This document shows positions 24,570-35,600 of a stretch of 64,000 nucleotides of DNA, one piece after another. Below the pieces are notes generated by a model, which had not been told where the DNA came from, searched no databases, and saw only the letters and a program-made list of their open reading frames with translations. Position 1 is the first letter of the stretch. Each line of letters starts with the position of its first letter. Position numbers and translations under genes: made by a program. The DNA comes from Ridgeia piscesae (taxonomy: Eukaryota > Annelida > Polychaeta > Sabellida > Siboglinidae), in assembly GCA_025642075.2 (NCBI GenBank), contig JAODUO010000114.1, forward strand, positions 310,001-374,000, in the 5' to 3' direction.

Positions 24570-25151
24570 CTAGTTTAAAAAGTTGCAACCTGTTCCATTA
24601 TTCATCGATCGAAGAAGGTTCTCGGAAAACACTGCTGCGCCCTTTCCGCTTAGATGGAGGCCATCTCTCATAAACATGTCTTCTTTACCAACAAAATATC
24701 CCCACAAATCTACAAATCCAACTCCTTCTTCTTCACGCATCTGCTCTAATAGTCCGTTAATTGCCATCCTCTTGCAATTTCTAAATGTTGTTCCCCTTCC
24801 CCTCATCACTGGCAAGATTCCTGAGAGTATGATCTGTTCAACTCTCGTCTTCTTCAGTGTCTCTACCAACTCTCTGTATCTCTTTACTATCCTGGTTGTT
24901 CCATCCCTGTCTGCATTGTTCGTCCCTACATGTACTAATATAGACCCCCCTTGGCCATGCCCCAATACGTTCTCTACCCGTTCAGTCACATGCTCTATCC
25001 TAGCCCCCGGAAGACAAACAACAACGTCTTCTCCTTTGCTTAATGTCCTGTCTGTCTTTCGCAAAATGGAGTCTCCCATAAATACCCTTTCTGTTCTCAA
25101 TGCCCCCTCGATCAATGCTTCAGAGTAGCTCCTCCGTTTTGCATCTCCCAT
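24570..25151 (-). CDS. LINE ORF1: SGNH/GDSL esterase-like protein
   Basis: An intact 193-codon frame. The SGNH blocks are all present: FMGDSILRK (nucleophile Ser), PGARIEHV, LVHVGTNNADRDG (block III Asn) and DGLHLSGKG (catalytic Asp and His). This fold hydrolyses esters and is known from CR1-group ORF1 proteins, where it is thought to act in the retrotransposition particle. Usual N-terminal PHD or coiled-coil parts are not seen, so the ORF may be 5'-truncated. It lies directly upstream of ORF2 on the same strand. Confidence 0.85.
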   Translation of the reverse strand: MGDAKRRSYSEALIEGALRTERVFMGDSILRKTDRTLSKGEDVVVCLPGARIEHVTERVENVLGHGQGGSILVHVGTNNADRDGTTRIVKRYRELVETLKKTRVEQIILSGILPVMRGRGTTFRNCKRMAINGLLEQMREEEGVGFVDLWGYFVGKEDMFMRDGLHLSGKGAAVFSENLLRSMNNGTGCNFLN

Positions 25152-25610
25152 ACAGTTATCTACATCACCTCCGTTCTGTATGTGTTGGTATAAGAACGTC
25201 TGAGGTAAATCTATTATTGTTAACAGACCATGATTTCATATCTGATCTACTGATAGTTATTTGTCATAACAAGAACTTGTTCTGGAGAATTTGCTCTCCT
25301 CAGGTCTTAAGAATTCTTGTTTACTCATACATCTGATTTCTTTATACTGAATAGAAATTGAATAAAATAGCTTGCTATTGGTTGAAATAACCTTACATAA
25401 CTGTGATGGGATCTGACATGACAATCTTGTACATTTATGTTATATTATTATTGTGAAAAGCTGTCAGCAGAATAAAGGAATATTAACAATTTCAATATAT
25501 AAACCCTGTTGTACATTTGTTTAATTTTTAGAAAGTACTACCTAGGTAGTTATACATTTGACGTTTGGACAAGATCTTTCAAGCTGATCATCATTAGTAC
25601 TATTGAGTAA

Positions 25611-25745
25611 AACGTAAAGGTAAAGGCAAGTTCTTATATAGCGCAGTATCCAGTCCTCAGGACCGTTCAAAGTGCTTTACACTTTACTTCCCTGGCAGAC
25701 CTGTTCACTCAGACACCATCTCGGCTTCTTTGGAAGAGCTGAATA
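25611..25745 (-). mobile_element. SINE family A, copy 3 (fragment)
   Basis: Starts TAAAGGTAAAGGCAAG and TTCTTATATAGCGCAGTATC, then CAAAGTGCTTTACACTTTAC and TTCCCTGGCAGACCTGTTCA. This is the complement of the family's 3' half; the tRNA-like head is missing. Confidence 0.75.
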
Positions 25746-26810
25746 CTTTAGTCATGTTCTCGCACCAACCCTGCTCAGCGAGTTCATGGTACTATAGTGT
25801 GTTGGTCTGACAGATCTATTGTCTGTGTGTGTCAACAGAAGTGTGTCCTTGATACTAGTGTGTGTTTGTTGCATGATAGTATGTTTGTGTGTCAAAACAA
25901 GTGCATTGTTCCCACAGCAAACACCTCCTTCCTGTCTTTGACAATGTAATGGCCACTCAATCAGTCTGTTCAGAATAACTAAATTTGACCAGCCTCTGTT
26001 AATCAGGCCATTTAACTGGCCTCTTTAGACAGTTTCTATTTTAAAGGCCATTAGAAGTGAATGATCTTGTTATGGCCAACTACCCGATTAGGGCCTTTTA
26101 GCTGTGATACATACTACTTGTATGACAATAGTGCCTTCATTTTGTTATGCAGTTGCTGTGAAGCTTTAATATATGGGAGTTACAGTTGGGAACTGTTGCT
26201 AGATGTGCTGGGAACCGTGGTAATTATCATGAGACTGATGAGAAAAGATTAATAATGTTATGTGAAACATACCCACTGTGGGCAGTATAACATGTCAGGA
26301 GTTGGCTGAACTGTTGAGTTTGTGCATAAAACAGTGCAAAAGGTTGTGGAGATTCCAGTGTTGTTTCTCACACTGAGAGTCCATGTAGACAGATGTCTCA
26401 GTAGTTGTGTGATTAGTAAACTAAATGGAAAGAGAAAATGGGGACCGAATAGGAAAAGGTGCTTTGTCTAAGGGTCAAGAATGTGTTGAAATTGTATACA
26501 AATGATGCATTCAATTTACTGGCTGAAATAAAGCTACGTGTGCCACTCAGTTGGACCTTACATGGACATGTTTAATGTGGATTTTGTACTTTAGTTTGCA
26601 CTTGTTCTTGTTTGTCATGTTACTGTACTTCCACAGCGAAGACTACTGTAAATGATCATCACTGAACTAAAACCTGGGTTTGTATATATTTATTCTATGC
26701 TATTACCCATGGAGTCACGAGGGAACCAAATAACAGTCGGAATACAATCCAATGGATCAGACTTGTTTTTGGATGGTCATTGTTTTCTCTCAAACACCAC
26801 AACACACCAC

Positions 26811-26867
26811 ACGCACACGCACACGCACACGCACACGCACACGCACACGCACACACGCACACAAACA
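26811..26867. repeat. (CACACG)n/(CA)n microsatellite
   Basis: Mainly a CACACG hexamer tract. Confidence 0.9.
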
Positions 26868-27269
26868 GGTGATGAACATTTCCTAGTATTTTAGTCTGGC
26901 TATGAACAATCTCATGCCAAGATATGGAATATTAACGATTTCTGTTGGTCATTAGGTTTGTGAAACTGGGAGAATAGATTTGCACTAGATTTATTCTGAA
27001 CACAACTAAGTTTTCCTCTCACCGTTCTGGCAATCATCGGTCGTCTTCTTCAGGAACATAACTATTAATATTTCTTTATCTGGAAAATGTTATATGTGCA
27101 CATGTTCATTGTAACTCCAGATATACTGAAAATAAAGCCACAAGGTACAATTTTGGCCACTTGGATAACAAATTATAAACACCATATTATCCGTTATAGA
27201 TGTGCCCTGGTTTTAGACTGCCTTTTACAGGGTTTGAATCAGTCAGAAAAGCAGGTGAGGTGAAGAAAG

Positions 27270-27440
27270 CCTGATGAATAGAGCGTAACAAGCAGATGAG
27301 GTTGGTAGACAAAGATGGGAAGATAGTTTGAAAAGAGATCTGAGGAGGGCTGACCCGAATAGCCACAAATGGGTGACCTTCGCAAAAGGGAAAGGGCATG
27401 GGAGGAACTCACAAGGGTGACAGAGGAGGCCACAAATGAC
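27270..27440 (+). pseudogene. Possible LINE C-terminal remnant
   Basis: The plus strand reads GRQRWEDSLKRDLRRADPNS then a charged tail, like the RWEDNI-type C-terminus of endonuclease-RT LINEs. Short and isolated. Confidence 0.35.
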
Positions 27441-27655
27441 AAAGGATCAAGAGGAGGAAGAATATAACAGACAGGGAGGGTATTCTCATTCCTCATTACT
27501 GGTAATAAAAGTAATAACACATTTTTCTTCACCATCTAGCAATAACTATAATTTTCAAACTACTTCCATATCCTGCAGACATATTTGAGATCTATATACA
27601 AAGTTTGTTCTGGCTAACTTTGCTATGAGTAACAAATGATGTGTATTATCTGGAA

Positions 27656-27730
27656 GGATAAAGGTAAATTCTTACACAGCACAGTATCCAGTCCTACGGG
27701 CTTTACATTTTACCTACATACTTGACTGCA
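27656..27730 (-). mobile_element. SINE family A, copy 4 (fragment)
   Basis: AAAGGTAAATTCTTACACAG then CACAGTATCCAGTCC and GGGCTTTACATTTTACCT; matches the 3' end of the copy at 25611. Confidence 0.6.
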
Positions 27731-28137
27731 GCAATGATGTTTCCATGGGACTTGTTAACAGAAAGGAGGCTCGTCTTGCCATCTTGCTGATGTTATTATG
27801 GAGACACTGGTGACATTATAAAAAAAATAGCAGATGACCAGTTACTTGCATGAAAGGAAATGTTTGACCGTTTCACCTGAAATAATTTACAGCCACATTG
27901 AGCAGATATCAGCTCACATATTCGTTTTCAAATCTACTTCATAAATTTAATTGTCGACATACACTGCTAGTCAAGATTGTCAATTGAATACAACTTAGAC
28001 ACAAAGGAATCTACCAACATATTTAAAGAAATACCTGCAAAAGGATTGTCCTACAGCAAACTTGTGATGGTGTGCTGCAATAACTGTATATTTAGAAAGA
28101 TAGGAAGTGAAATTGTCCATTTAAATTTTGATTTGCA

Positions 28138-29640
28138 ATATCATCATTCATGCTGTCGGTCGCGATGCAACAAAGACTGCTTCCATTCACTTGACTATTG
28201 TCCTCCATTGATCTCTCTGCAGTGAGAGTGATGTCCATGAGTCGGTCTTTATATCTCTCAGCTTCAGGTTTCTCTTGATGGTATCCTTGAACCGGAGACG
28301 AGGGCGCCTTCTCTTTCTGTGACCAGAAGACAGTTGAGAGTAGAAAACCTGCTTTGGTCGCCTGTCTAGTGACATCCTCATGAGTCTACCAGAGATGTTT
28401 TCTGATCAGAAGATCTTCCATAGATTGCTGCCCTGTCCATTCGAGTATTTGCTTATTTGTCACATTGCCCATCCATGTTATCCTCATGATCAAATGCAGA
28501 TGTTACATCATGAAGGCATGCAGCTTTTTCACCTGTCGTCTGTACACTGTCCAGGCCTCGGCTCCGTATAGGGGGGTGGACAACATGATTGCATGGTATA
28601 TCTTGCCTGGACACATGTTGGTTGTTCCAGAGTTTCTGGCGTAGTCAGCCGAAAGATGCACTAGCCTTGGCCATCCTCCTCTGTATTTCATCGTCAATGC
28701 ATCCATTACTTGATATAGTGCTTCCGAGGTAGGTGAATTCCAGAACAGAGTTCAGCTTGTTTCCATCAACCATAATATCCTCCTCTCGGGTTCTTGTAGA
28801 GTTGGGTTGGTATAGCACCTCAGTCTTCTTGATGTTAATTTTCAGGCCGAACTTCTTTGACGCATCGGAGAAAGCATCCATTATTTCCTGCGTCTCTTCA
28901 GCAGAGTGGGCAACCAGTGCACTGTCATCTGTGAATAGCAGCTCTCTCGTCAGTATCCGAGTAGTAGTCTTGGTCTTCGCTCTGAAGTGTGCGACATTAA
29001 ATATGTCAGCGCTCTGTATGTAGACGCCATCCCCCATGTCTCGGAAAGCCTTGTCTAGCATTGCTGATAGGAAGATGGAGAAGAGCGTGGGGGCCAGTAC
29101 ACTACTTCGCTTGACCCCCATTTGTAACACTGAATGATTCCGAGGCTTCCCCTCCAACACTAACATTCACCATCATTCCGGTATGTAGAGCCTCGATCAT
29201 TGTTGTGAACTTATCTGGGCAGCCATACTTCCTCAGTAGCTGCCATAGCCCGGTCCTCCCAACTGTAGCGAACGTCTTACTGAAGTCGACAAATACCATG
29301 TACAGTGGTCAGTCCTACTCAATGCATTTTCTTGTAGCTGTCAGAGACAAAATATCATATACATGGTGCTCCGGTTACCTCTGAAGCCACATTGTGTCTC
29401 CAGAACTATCTCTGGTGTTATGTGGGTAGATAAGGAGGATCCCGGCGAAGATCTTGCCTGCTATGGAAAGAAGAGAGATTCGTCTATAGTTCCCACAGTC
29501 TGTTAGATCACCTTTCTTGTAGATGGTTACCATGCTGGCACCCTTCCATGCTTGTGGTACATCCATCTCCCAGGCATTGGTGATTAGTTGGTGCAGTCTA
29601 CTGAACAGATTGTCTCCTCCATGCTTCCATACCGCCAACT
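28138..29640 (-). mobile_element. 5'-truncated LINE, RT and C-terminus (family d)
   Basis: Begins at 29640 inside the RT fingers (WKHGGDNLFSRLHQL, GNYRRISLLSIAGKIFA) and runs through FVDFSKTFATVGRTGLWQLL, SVLAPTLFSIFLSAMLD and the catalytic region, which reads LLFTDDSALV (Thr where Ala is usual). Then come INIKKTEVLYQP, FTYLGSTISSNG, YGAEAWTVYRRQ and, near the C-terminus, RKRRRPRLRFKDTIKRNL. Frameshifts occur around 29300, 29110, 28660 and 28480. The 3' end is near a short ATGATG-like tail at about 28138-28160. It is a different family from the other LINEs here. Confidence 0.87.
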
Positions 29641-29679
29641 TTTATTTCGCCGTACGTTAATAACTGTTTCATCTAGAGA

Positions 29680-31240
29680 ACTAATTGTGGTGTATGTATA
29701 TATGTTCTATGGGACAAGGACAATATCAAATAATTTTTTTTTTAATTTTCTGGCTTTCGAGTCCGCCATTTTAAAAGATGGCGATCGTCAATACAAATGT
29801 CACAATATCTCAAAAACTACATCACATTGAGCAGTAATGTTGATGACATTTGATAGCCTGGTGGACAGCGATATACACCAATGTATTTTCCCTTCATTAA
29901 CATTCATATGTCCGCCATTTTTAAAGATGACGTCCGGCTCAGCCATTTACCCATAATATCTATGAACTGCGTAATCTAGAGCCAAAAACATTATGCCAAG
30001 ATGTATGGTTTTTAGATATATTTTTTAGATTTTAGGGTGTGTGACGTCACACTTCCACAACCTCTAGCGCCTCGGGTGGACAAAACAAAACGAACTCTTC
30101 ACCAACTGAGTCTGAGATCTATCCATCCATTTAATTACACTTACAGAGCGTTAGATATAAAAACACGGCGTAACTTACAATATAAACATTCATAAAGAAT
30201 ATAATAAAGAATAACGATGCTCAAGTAAAGATTGCAACCAAGACAATCGCGAATTTCTACTTGGACTTGATCGGTTCGACGGAGCTTAGTAACTTTTATT
30301 AACTTTCACATGTAAACAAATCGTTTATCCAACTAATTATTCCAGTCGACCGTCGCGCAGTGAATATTTTACTAATCATTGATTTTTATTATTATAAAGG
30401 AAACACATTGAATTGTATTCTAGTACCCCATTTATAGTATTTGCATACATTAAGTTCGTCCCTTTTGCGAGACCGCTCTTCGCGTGCCATAGTAACACTG
30501 CTCGGCCTCGAACTTTTATTTCTGTGCACACATTCAGTGAGGACAGTATCTTCGTTCACCAGTCGTCTTTCACCCAATCCCAGCAGCCTGTGTTCCAGAT
30601 CAACGGTGACATGGTGCTGGCAAACCATTTTCCGATTGAAATTGAATTTTTCCACCGTATGACCCGCACCTATATTATGGAGCCATTTCATCGCCAACTC
30701 GCGTTTCGCATGGAATTTATTGGCATTTGGAAAAATCTCTTTCTTTTCACTGACCCTTCTCCTGCTCTGTTTTTTCTGTTGCTTGACATTCAAACATTTC
30801 ATTATCACAAGACTCATAAAAAGAACTTAAATTGTGTCGCTGTGCTAGTGTTTACATGTTGCGCAGCGCCTATATCGCTGAGAGTTGTGGACAGTCTACG
30901 TCACACTCACGCATTCTCTCTCGTTACTCTTCGTGAGTTCCTTGTGAAATGGGCAACAATGGCTGCGCCCAATGTAGGTTTCAAGATTAATTTTATGATG
31001 TATAACATTCTTAAAAAATTAAACAAAAAGTACTCTTGAATGGTATGTTGGAATTGGGGGGATTTTAACGCATTTTCAACACTATGGTTGCATGTTCGTT
31101 TAAGAACTACGTGATTTAGAGACCAAAAGTTGATGTCAAAATACAACATTTTTGGAAGTAATTATGTGTTGTATTACTTTTGACTTATCCATCATTCTAA
31201 TAGATGGCCCCATCAAACAGTATTGTTTCTGTATCTTAAG
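29680..31240. mobile_element. Candidate transposon remnant around a THAP fragment
   Basis: Both flanks of the THAP coding piece carry related non-coding motifs: TCCGCCATTTTTAAAGATGA and GAACTGCGTAATCTAGAG on the left, AAGAACTACGTGATTTAGAG on the right. Similar motifs occur at 35410-35560 and 39260-39420. True ends were not found, so the element is inferred. Confidence 0.4.
30392..30817 (-). pseudogene. THAP-domain fragment
   Basis: A 141-codon frame resembling a THAP zinc-dependent DNA-binding domain: FHAKRELAMKWLHNIG (conserved Trp at about 45), then FNFNRKMVCQHH (the C-x2-H half, Cys66 and His69), then a VNEDTVLT segment in place of the usual AVPT box. Of the N-terminal Cys pair only one (Cys8) remains, so zinc binding is probably lost. 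THAP domains occur in P-element and Kolobok transposases and in host regulators. No transposase core follows. Low-similarity flanking repeats suggest a transposon origin. Confidence 0.55.
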
Positions 31241-31754
31241 AGAGCCTGTTATCCTTATGTCTTATGATCTACGTATCGTCGAACCTTGAAGCTGATGTGG
31301 AAATATAGATGGTTGGAGGCAACGATTTAAAGATGGCTCTTAGATATTCTGCAAAACGGACAGTGTTGGCCAATTCAAACATTGGTTTATTGATTTCAAA
31401 ATTATGCCATAGCATATTGAAAATCCCAATATGTTCACCCATCCCCACCAAACCCCATCCAACATCAACTGCAATTGCACGGCATTGTGAAGCGCATGTT
31501 GGCTTTCATGCATGAAAACTGTTTTCAACAAACTTTCACCTGTCTTCTGGAAACTTTCATAAAACCGTTTCACTTGACAATCATATGATAAGCACTAAGA
31601 TGACAAAGGAAATCTTGCTGTCGTGGAGTGTAACTGCAAAGTAGATGGAATAGAGTTCACGAGTTTGCACACAGAAACTGGATGTTGATGGAGCCATTAT
31701 TGGCCTCAATGAATTAGTCAGTCTTTTTTCAGAACATCTACGCCAAACCGACCT
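31241..31754. other. No recognisable feature
   Basis: Short overlapping frames on both strands around 31309-31573 resemble nothing I know; treated as non-coding. Confidence 0.4.
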
Positions 31755-31975
31755 TTCTACGACCATTCTGGCACCGTGGGTGCATGGTCACTGCCAGGGT
31801 GCTTGTCATCCAGAGTGGTAATCTTTTGCATCCCAAATTGAGATGGGACCAACGTTAATTGATTCATGAGGGTTACCCAGCACCCAATGTTGACACCAAA
31901 TATGACTGGGTATTGAACCTGGGCCACCGGCATACAAGACATCCTAACCACTACACTATCAGTGACTCTCAATAT
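31755..31975 (-). mobile_element. tRNA-derived SINE (family C)
   Basis: On the minus strand the A box is TGATAGTGTAGTGGTTAGGA and the B box AGGTTCAATACCC, as in Asp/Glu/Val tRNAs, followed by about 150 bp of non-tRNA body. The anticodon stem does not fold, so it is not a working tRNA. Confidence 0.7.
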
Positions 31976-32235
31976 ACTGCATATAAACATTAACTGATAC
32001 AAATTGTGTTAGTCATACATCATTACTAAAATGTCTGTTAGATTTATATAAATGCACTGGGGTGTTCCCATTCAAATTCATTGGCTGAACAAACAGCAGC
32101 TGTACATTAGTTTAGTTAGTAAATGTTAACTCTAGTTAGTAAAACTGCTAAATGGATGTTAGAATATGTCTACAGTGAATTCCTTTTATCATCTGCATCA
32201 AGTTGTCAGCCAATGTGTATACCTGTCTAGGCTTG

Positions 32236-32403
32236 ACACACTGTCATTTCCTCTTGCTACGTTATGACCAAGTCTAAAACACACTGTCATTTCCTCTTGC
32301 TACGTTATGACCAAGTCTAAAACACACTGTCATTTCCTTTTGCTACGTTATGACCAAGTATAAAAAAACACTGTCATTTCCTCTTGCTACGTTATGACCA
32401 AGT
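32236..32403. repeat. 43-bp direct repeat, four copies
   Basis: CACTGTCATTTCCTCTTGCT then ACGTTATGACCAAGTCTAAA, period 43, three full copies and a fourth that runs into the CA tract. Confidence 0.95.
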
Positions 32404-32434
<31 letters not shown>

Positions 32435-32502
32435 ACGCACACGCACACGCACACGCACACGCACACCACACACACACACAAACACACACCCACACCCACC
32501 CC

Positions 32503-32556
<54 letters not shown>
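32404..32556. repeat. Compound (CA)n/(CACACG)n microsatellite
   Basis: CA tract with CACACG and CACACC variants and a short poly-C. Confidence 0.97.
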
Positions 32557-32557
<1 letters not shown>

Positions 32558-32687
32558 CATATATTCGTCGCACACGTGCAGTCGTGCAAGCAACACACAG
32601 TGTCACACACACACAAAGAGCTATCTATCAGGTAACCCACCAACTAATAGGCACAAACAATGTGCAAATTTTGAGAGAAACTGCGCG

Positions 32688-32795
32688 GGCTGAAAAAGCT
32701 GAGCCCGCCCCGCAACTATATCATTCGGCCCGCCCCGTCCCGCATATTTTGCCATATCCTGGCCCGCAGCCCGCCCCGCACCGATTATGTAGCCC
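32688..32795. repeat. GC-rich segment with repeated GCCCGCCCCGC motifs
   Basis: Several GCCCGCCCCG-type blocks separated by AT-rich spacers (AACTATATCATTC, ATATTTTGCCATATC). It abruptly replaces gypsy RT coding, so it is probably a separate insertion of unknown type. Confidence 0.5.
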
Positions 32796-33610
32796 AGGTA
32801 TCTCACTTCCGATTTCTTGAGCTGCAATTTCGCGATGTTGAACTTCACATTCTTCTCCTGGGCTCGCACGAACAACTTGATGAGTATGCAATCAGCTTCT
32901 TCTTCTCCGTTGAACGCAATGATTATGTCGTCTGCAATCACGTACACATCATCAATGTCACCAAATGTTTGGTACACTCTCTTCTGTAGGACTGCAGAGC
33001 AAAGTCCAAAGGGCATTCGCTTGAAGACATATCTTCCAAATGGTGTGTTGAAGGTAATGAGAGACGCACTCTCTTCAGACAGAGGAACTTGCCAGAATGT
33101 ATCCTTCAGGTCGATCACCGTGAACACCTTCTTGTCACTTAGACGACAGATTACATCTTCCACGGTAGGTATCTGGAAGTTCTCCCGCTTGATAGCTTTG
33201 TTCAACTCTCTAGGGTCGAGACAGAGTCTCAAGGATCCGTCTTTCTTCTCCACAATCACAAGATTGTGTACCCAGTCTGTGGGTTTGTTGACCTTCTGTA
33301 TGACCTTGTGTTTCTCCATCAGATCAAGTTTGAGTTTCAATCTGTCCTGTAGCCCAAATGGAACCCTTCGAGGTGGTTGTTTCACTGGCACTGTGTCTTG
33401 GTCGACTACAATGTGGTACGGTTCTTCGAAACAGTCAAGTCCATTACACACATCGTTGTATGTACTGTTGATACTGTCTGTTGTGACTGCTTCTACGCCT
33501 TTCACTCCTCTGGTGACCAATCCAAGGTTGTCACACATTGCGAGTCCTAAGATCGGTGGTGATACCGAGTTGACTATGTAGAACTCACATTGCTTGTTGC
33601 GGCCATTCAC
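32796..33610 (-). pseudogene. gypsy-type reverse transcriptase domain
   Basis: Polar linker, then the RT core: PPRRVPFGLQDRLKLKLD, VEKKDGSLRLCLDPRELN, VFTVIDLKDTFWQVPL, FGRYVFKRMPFGLCSA and the catalytic VIADD (usually Y-V-D-D), then KSEVRYLGYIIG at the truncation. LKDTFW for the usual LK-GFW and the altered YVDD box suggest decay. Open for about 270 codons. Confidence 0.88.
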
Positions 33611-34076
33611 CCAACACTCGAGCTGACAATTTCCGATGTGTCACCCGTTGACCTCCATACGCTCTGAGCACAGTGTTTGACGGCTTTATCTGCGGTCTTG
33701 GTGTGATTTTCCTGAATGCTCCCAACGGCATCACATTGGTGGCGGCTCCCGTGTCTAATTTCACCTTCACACGTGTCTCATTGCATCTAATGACAGCATG
33801 CCATTCATCAGCTTTCTCAATGTTTCCAATGAAGAGCGTGTCCAGAAAGAATTGATCATCGTCTCTTTCATCACCTTGTACTACTTCTTTCACTGCATAT
33901 TTCTGCAAAATGATTTTTCGTCCCCCGCATTTTAGGCAACTCTTTCCCGATGCTGGACATCTTTTTGGAGGGTGCTGTCTTCCACATCTCCCACACTTCA
34001 TGCTTTCTGTTTTATTGTGCTGGTATATTGCACTGGTAGGTTTTGGTATATGCTTGATTCGTGACTTGGAATTCAC
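33585..34076 (-). pseudogene. gypsy zinc knuckle plus aspartic protease
   Basis: A CGRCGRQHPPKRCPA and CLKCGG zinc-knuckle region followed by a linker and the protease active site KLDTGAATNVMP, with a later VLRAYGG. It adjoins the RT frame at 33610. Confidence 0.8.
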
Positions 34077-34730
34077 TTCCTACACTATTTTCGTCGACTC
34101 AGCCGGACCTTTCTTCATGGTTTGCACCTCTTTTCTCTTTACCTCTGAAGATTTACTTATATCCACTGCTCTTTTGAGAGTTAGCTTCACTTCCCTCAGC
34201 ACACAGTCCTGAATCGTTTGTCTTTCATGGAAAACACAATTGTCACATTCATTGCATCTAATGACAGCATGCCATTCATCAGCTTTCTCAATGTTTCCAA
34301 TGAAAAGCGTGTCCAGAAAGAACTGATTATCGTCTCTTTCATCAACTTGCACTAGTTCTTTCACTGACTTGTTCCTGCACATTTCTGCAAAATGATTTCG
34401 TCTACCGCATTTTAGGCCACTCTTTCCCCATGCTGGACATCTTTTTGGAGGGTGCTGTCTTCCACATCTCCCAGACTTCATGCTTTCTATTTTCTTGTGC
34501 TGGTATACTGCACTGTCAGGTTTTGGTTTATGCTTAACTCGCAACTTGGAATTCACTTCATATACTACTTTCGTCGACTCAGCCGGACCTTTCTTCATGG
34601 TTTACACCTCTTTTCTTGTTACCTCAGAAGATTTACATATATCCACTGCTCTCTTGAAAGTTAGCTGCACTTCCCTCAGCACACGGTCCTGAATCGTTTG
34701 TCTTTCATGGAAAACACAATTTTATCCCTG
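33781..34730. repeat. Tandem duplication of about 475 bp inside gypsy
   Basis: 33781-34233 and 34252-34721 are near-identical, both running from ATTGCATCTAATGACAGCAT to GTTTGTCTTTCATGGAAAAC. The copies differ by an approximately 10-bp indel near the knuckle and scattered substitutions. Confidence 0.9.
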
Positions 34731-35273
34731 ATCATGTTTTCATGCTCTTTAAATTCGCACGCATTAGCAAGTTTGTGTAGTTCCGTTGTGTAGTCGTCGA
34801 AGTGCTGTTCCTCCGCCCTCTCATAAATCAAGAATCGATATCTCGCGAAAACGACGCGCTTTTCCCCAACAAATTCAAATTCAAATCGTTTGACAACGTC
34901 AGCGTAAACATCTGATCTCAAACGTTACGATTGTCATTGGCTTGAGCGGCTTTATTTTGAGCAGGTTGGGCGTTACCTTGTTGGTTGTACAGGCGGATTG
35001 TTCGGTGGATCGTTCGGCGTATCATCCCATTTGAAAATGGTTGTATCGCTCCAACGCATCCGGGCCAATAGCGCTGAGCAAGATGGCAATCTTCGTGCGA
35101 TTCGGTTTCGAGTCCGCTTCGATTGCGAGCATATACAACTCGAACCGTTGATACCATCGCCTCCGGGTTTCGGCTACATTACCTTGAAGGCTCAAGTATT
35201 CCGGGGGCTTTAAACGGTCTTCTATCATCTGCTTATTTTCGCTAAATCCCGCATCTTGACACCATATAATCAA
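34676..35273 (-). pseudogene. gypsy gag-like region
   Basis: Two frame pieces. 35273-35022 has RLKPPEYLSLQGN then a WYQRFELYMLAIEADSK stretch. 34921-34676 has FEFEFVGEKRVVFARYRF and FDDYTTELHKLANACEF, typical of gypsy capsid regions in aquatic invertebrates. A frameshift near 34920-35020 separates them. Confidence 0.75.
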
Positions 35274-35600
35274 CGACTTGACACAGCCATGTGCTACAAC
35301 TTTATGGGGCGATTCCCGATCTTTAATCTGATTGGATGAGTATTACAAACATTAGGTAATGATGCGCCGTGCATGTCAAACTAAACAGATAAATGCATAT
35401 TCTGTAACATTATTTCTCATGAACTACGCAATCTAGAGTGCTAAATTTGTTGTACGTGAACAGCAGATATCAGTGTTGGGAAATATTTTGCATTTGACCT
35501 TAGGCGACCATCGTATCCGCCATTTTTATAAAATGACGGTCGTTAAAACGAATTATATGGCCTTAAATTTCGTCCTATTAGTTCCTTACTTCTCTACTGC
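35274..35600. other. Non-coding flank with recurring motif
   Basis: Contains TGAACTACGCAATCTAGAG and TCCGCCATTTTTATAAAATG, related to motifs at 29760-29960 and 39260-39420. It may be the left end of an element carrying the following ORF. Confidence 0.4.

Larger units (their letters stand above)
21590..25200 (-). mobile_element. Near full-length CR1-like LINE with esterase ORF1
   Basis: A two-ORF element on the minus strand. ORF1 (25151-24570) is an SGNH/GDSL-type esterase. ORF2 (about 24560-21696) has an endonuclease followed by RT and a conserved C-terminal tail, broken by frameshifts near 24020 and 22440-22190. The 3' end carries about three copies of the 10-mer TTAAATCTTG (complement at 21594-21616). 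Esterase-bearing ORF1 is a known trait of CR1/L2-group LINEs. The 5' end is set only approximately, by the ORF1 start. Confidence 0.88.
25201..27269. other. Intergenic region with a SINE fragment and a CA tract
   Basis: Apart from the SINE copy at 25611-25745 and the microsatellite at 26811-26867, I saw no coding or repeat structure. Short apparent ORFs lack any support. Confidence 0.5.
32621..35273 (-). mobile_element. Ty3/gypsy-type retrotransposon remnant (gag, protease, RT)
   Basis: Read right to left: a gag-like region (35273-34676), a CCHC-type zinc-knuckle region, an aspartic protease (LDTGA at about 33750) and RT (33500-32800). Integrase, RNase H and LTRs were not found. The RT is cut at about 32795 by a GC-rich segment, so the 3' half of pol is missing. 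Stops and frame changes occur in gag. An internal tandem duplication affects the zinc-knuckle/protease linker. Confidence 0.87.

Noticed and set aside
24583..25128. 181-codon plus-strand frame
   Set aside because: Antisense of the LINE esterase ORF1.
30413..31039. 208-codon plus-strand frame
   Set aside because: Antisense shadow of the THAP fragment; no known motif, low-complexity hydrophobic composition.
32817..33581. 254-codon plus-strand frame
   Set aside because: Antisense of the gypsy RT frame, which carries the recognisable motifs.
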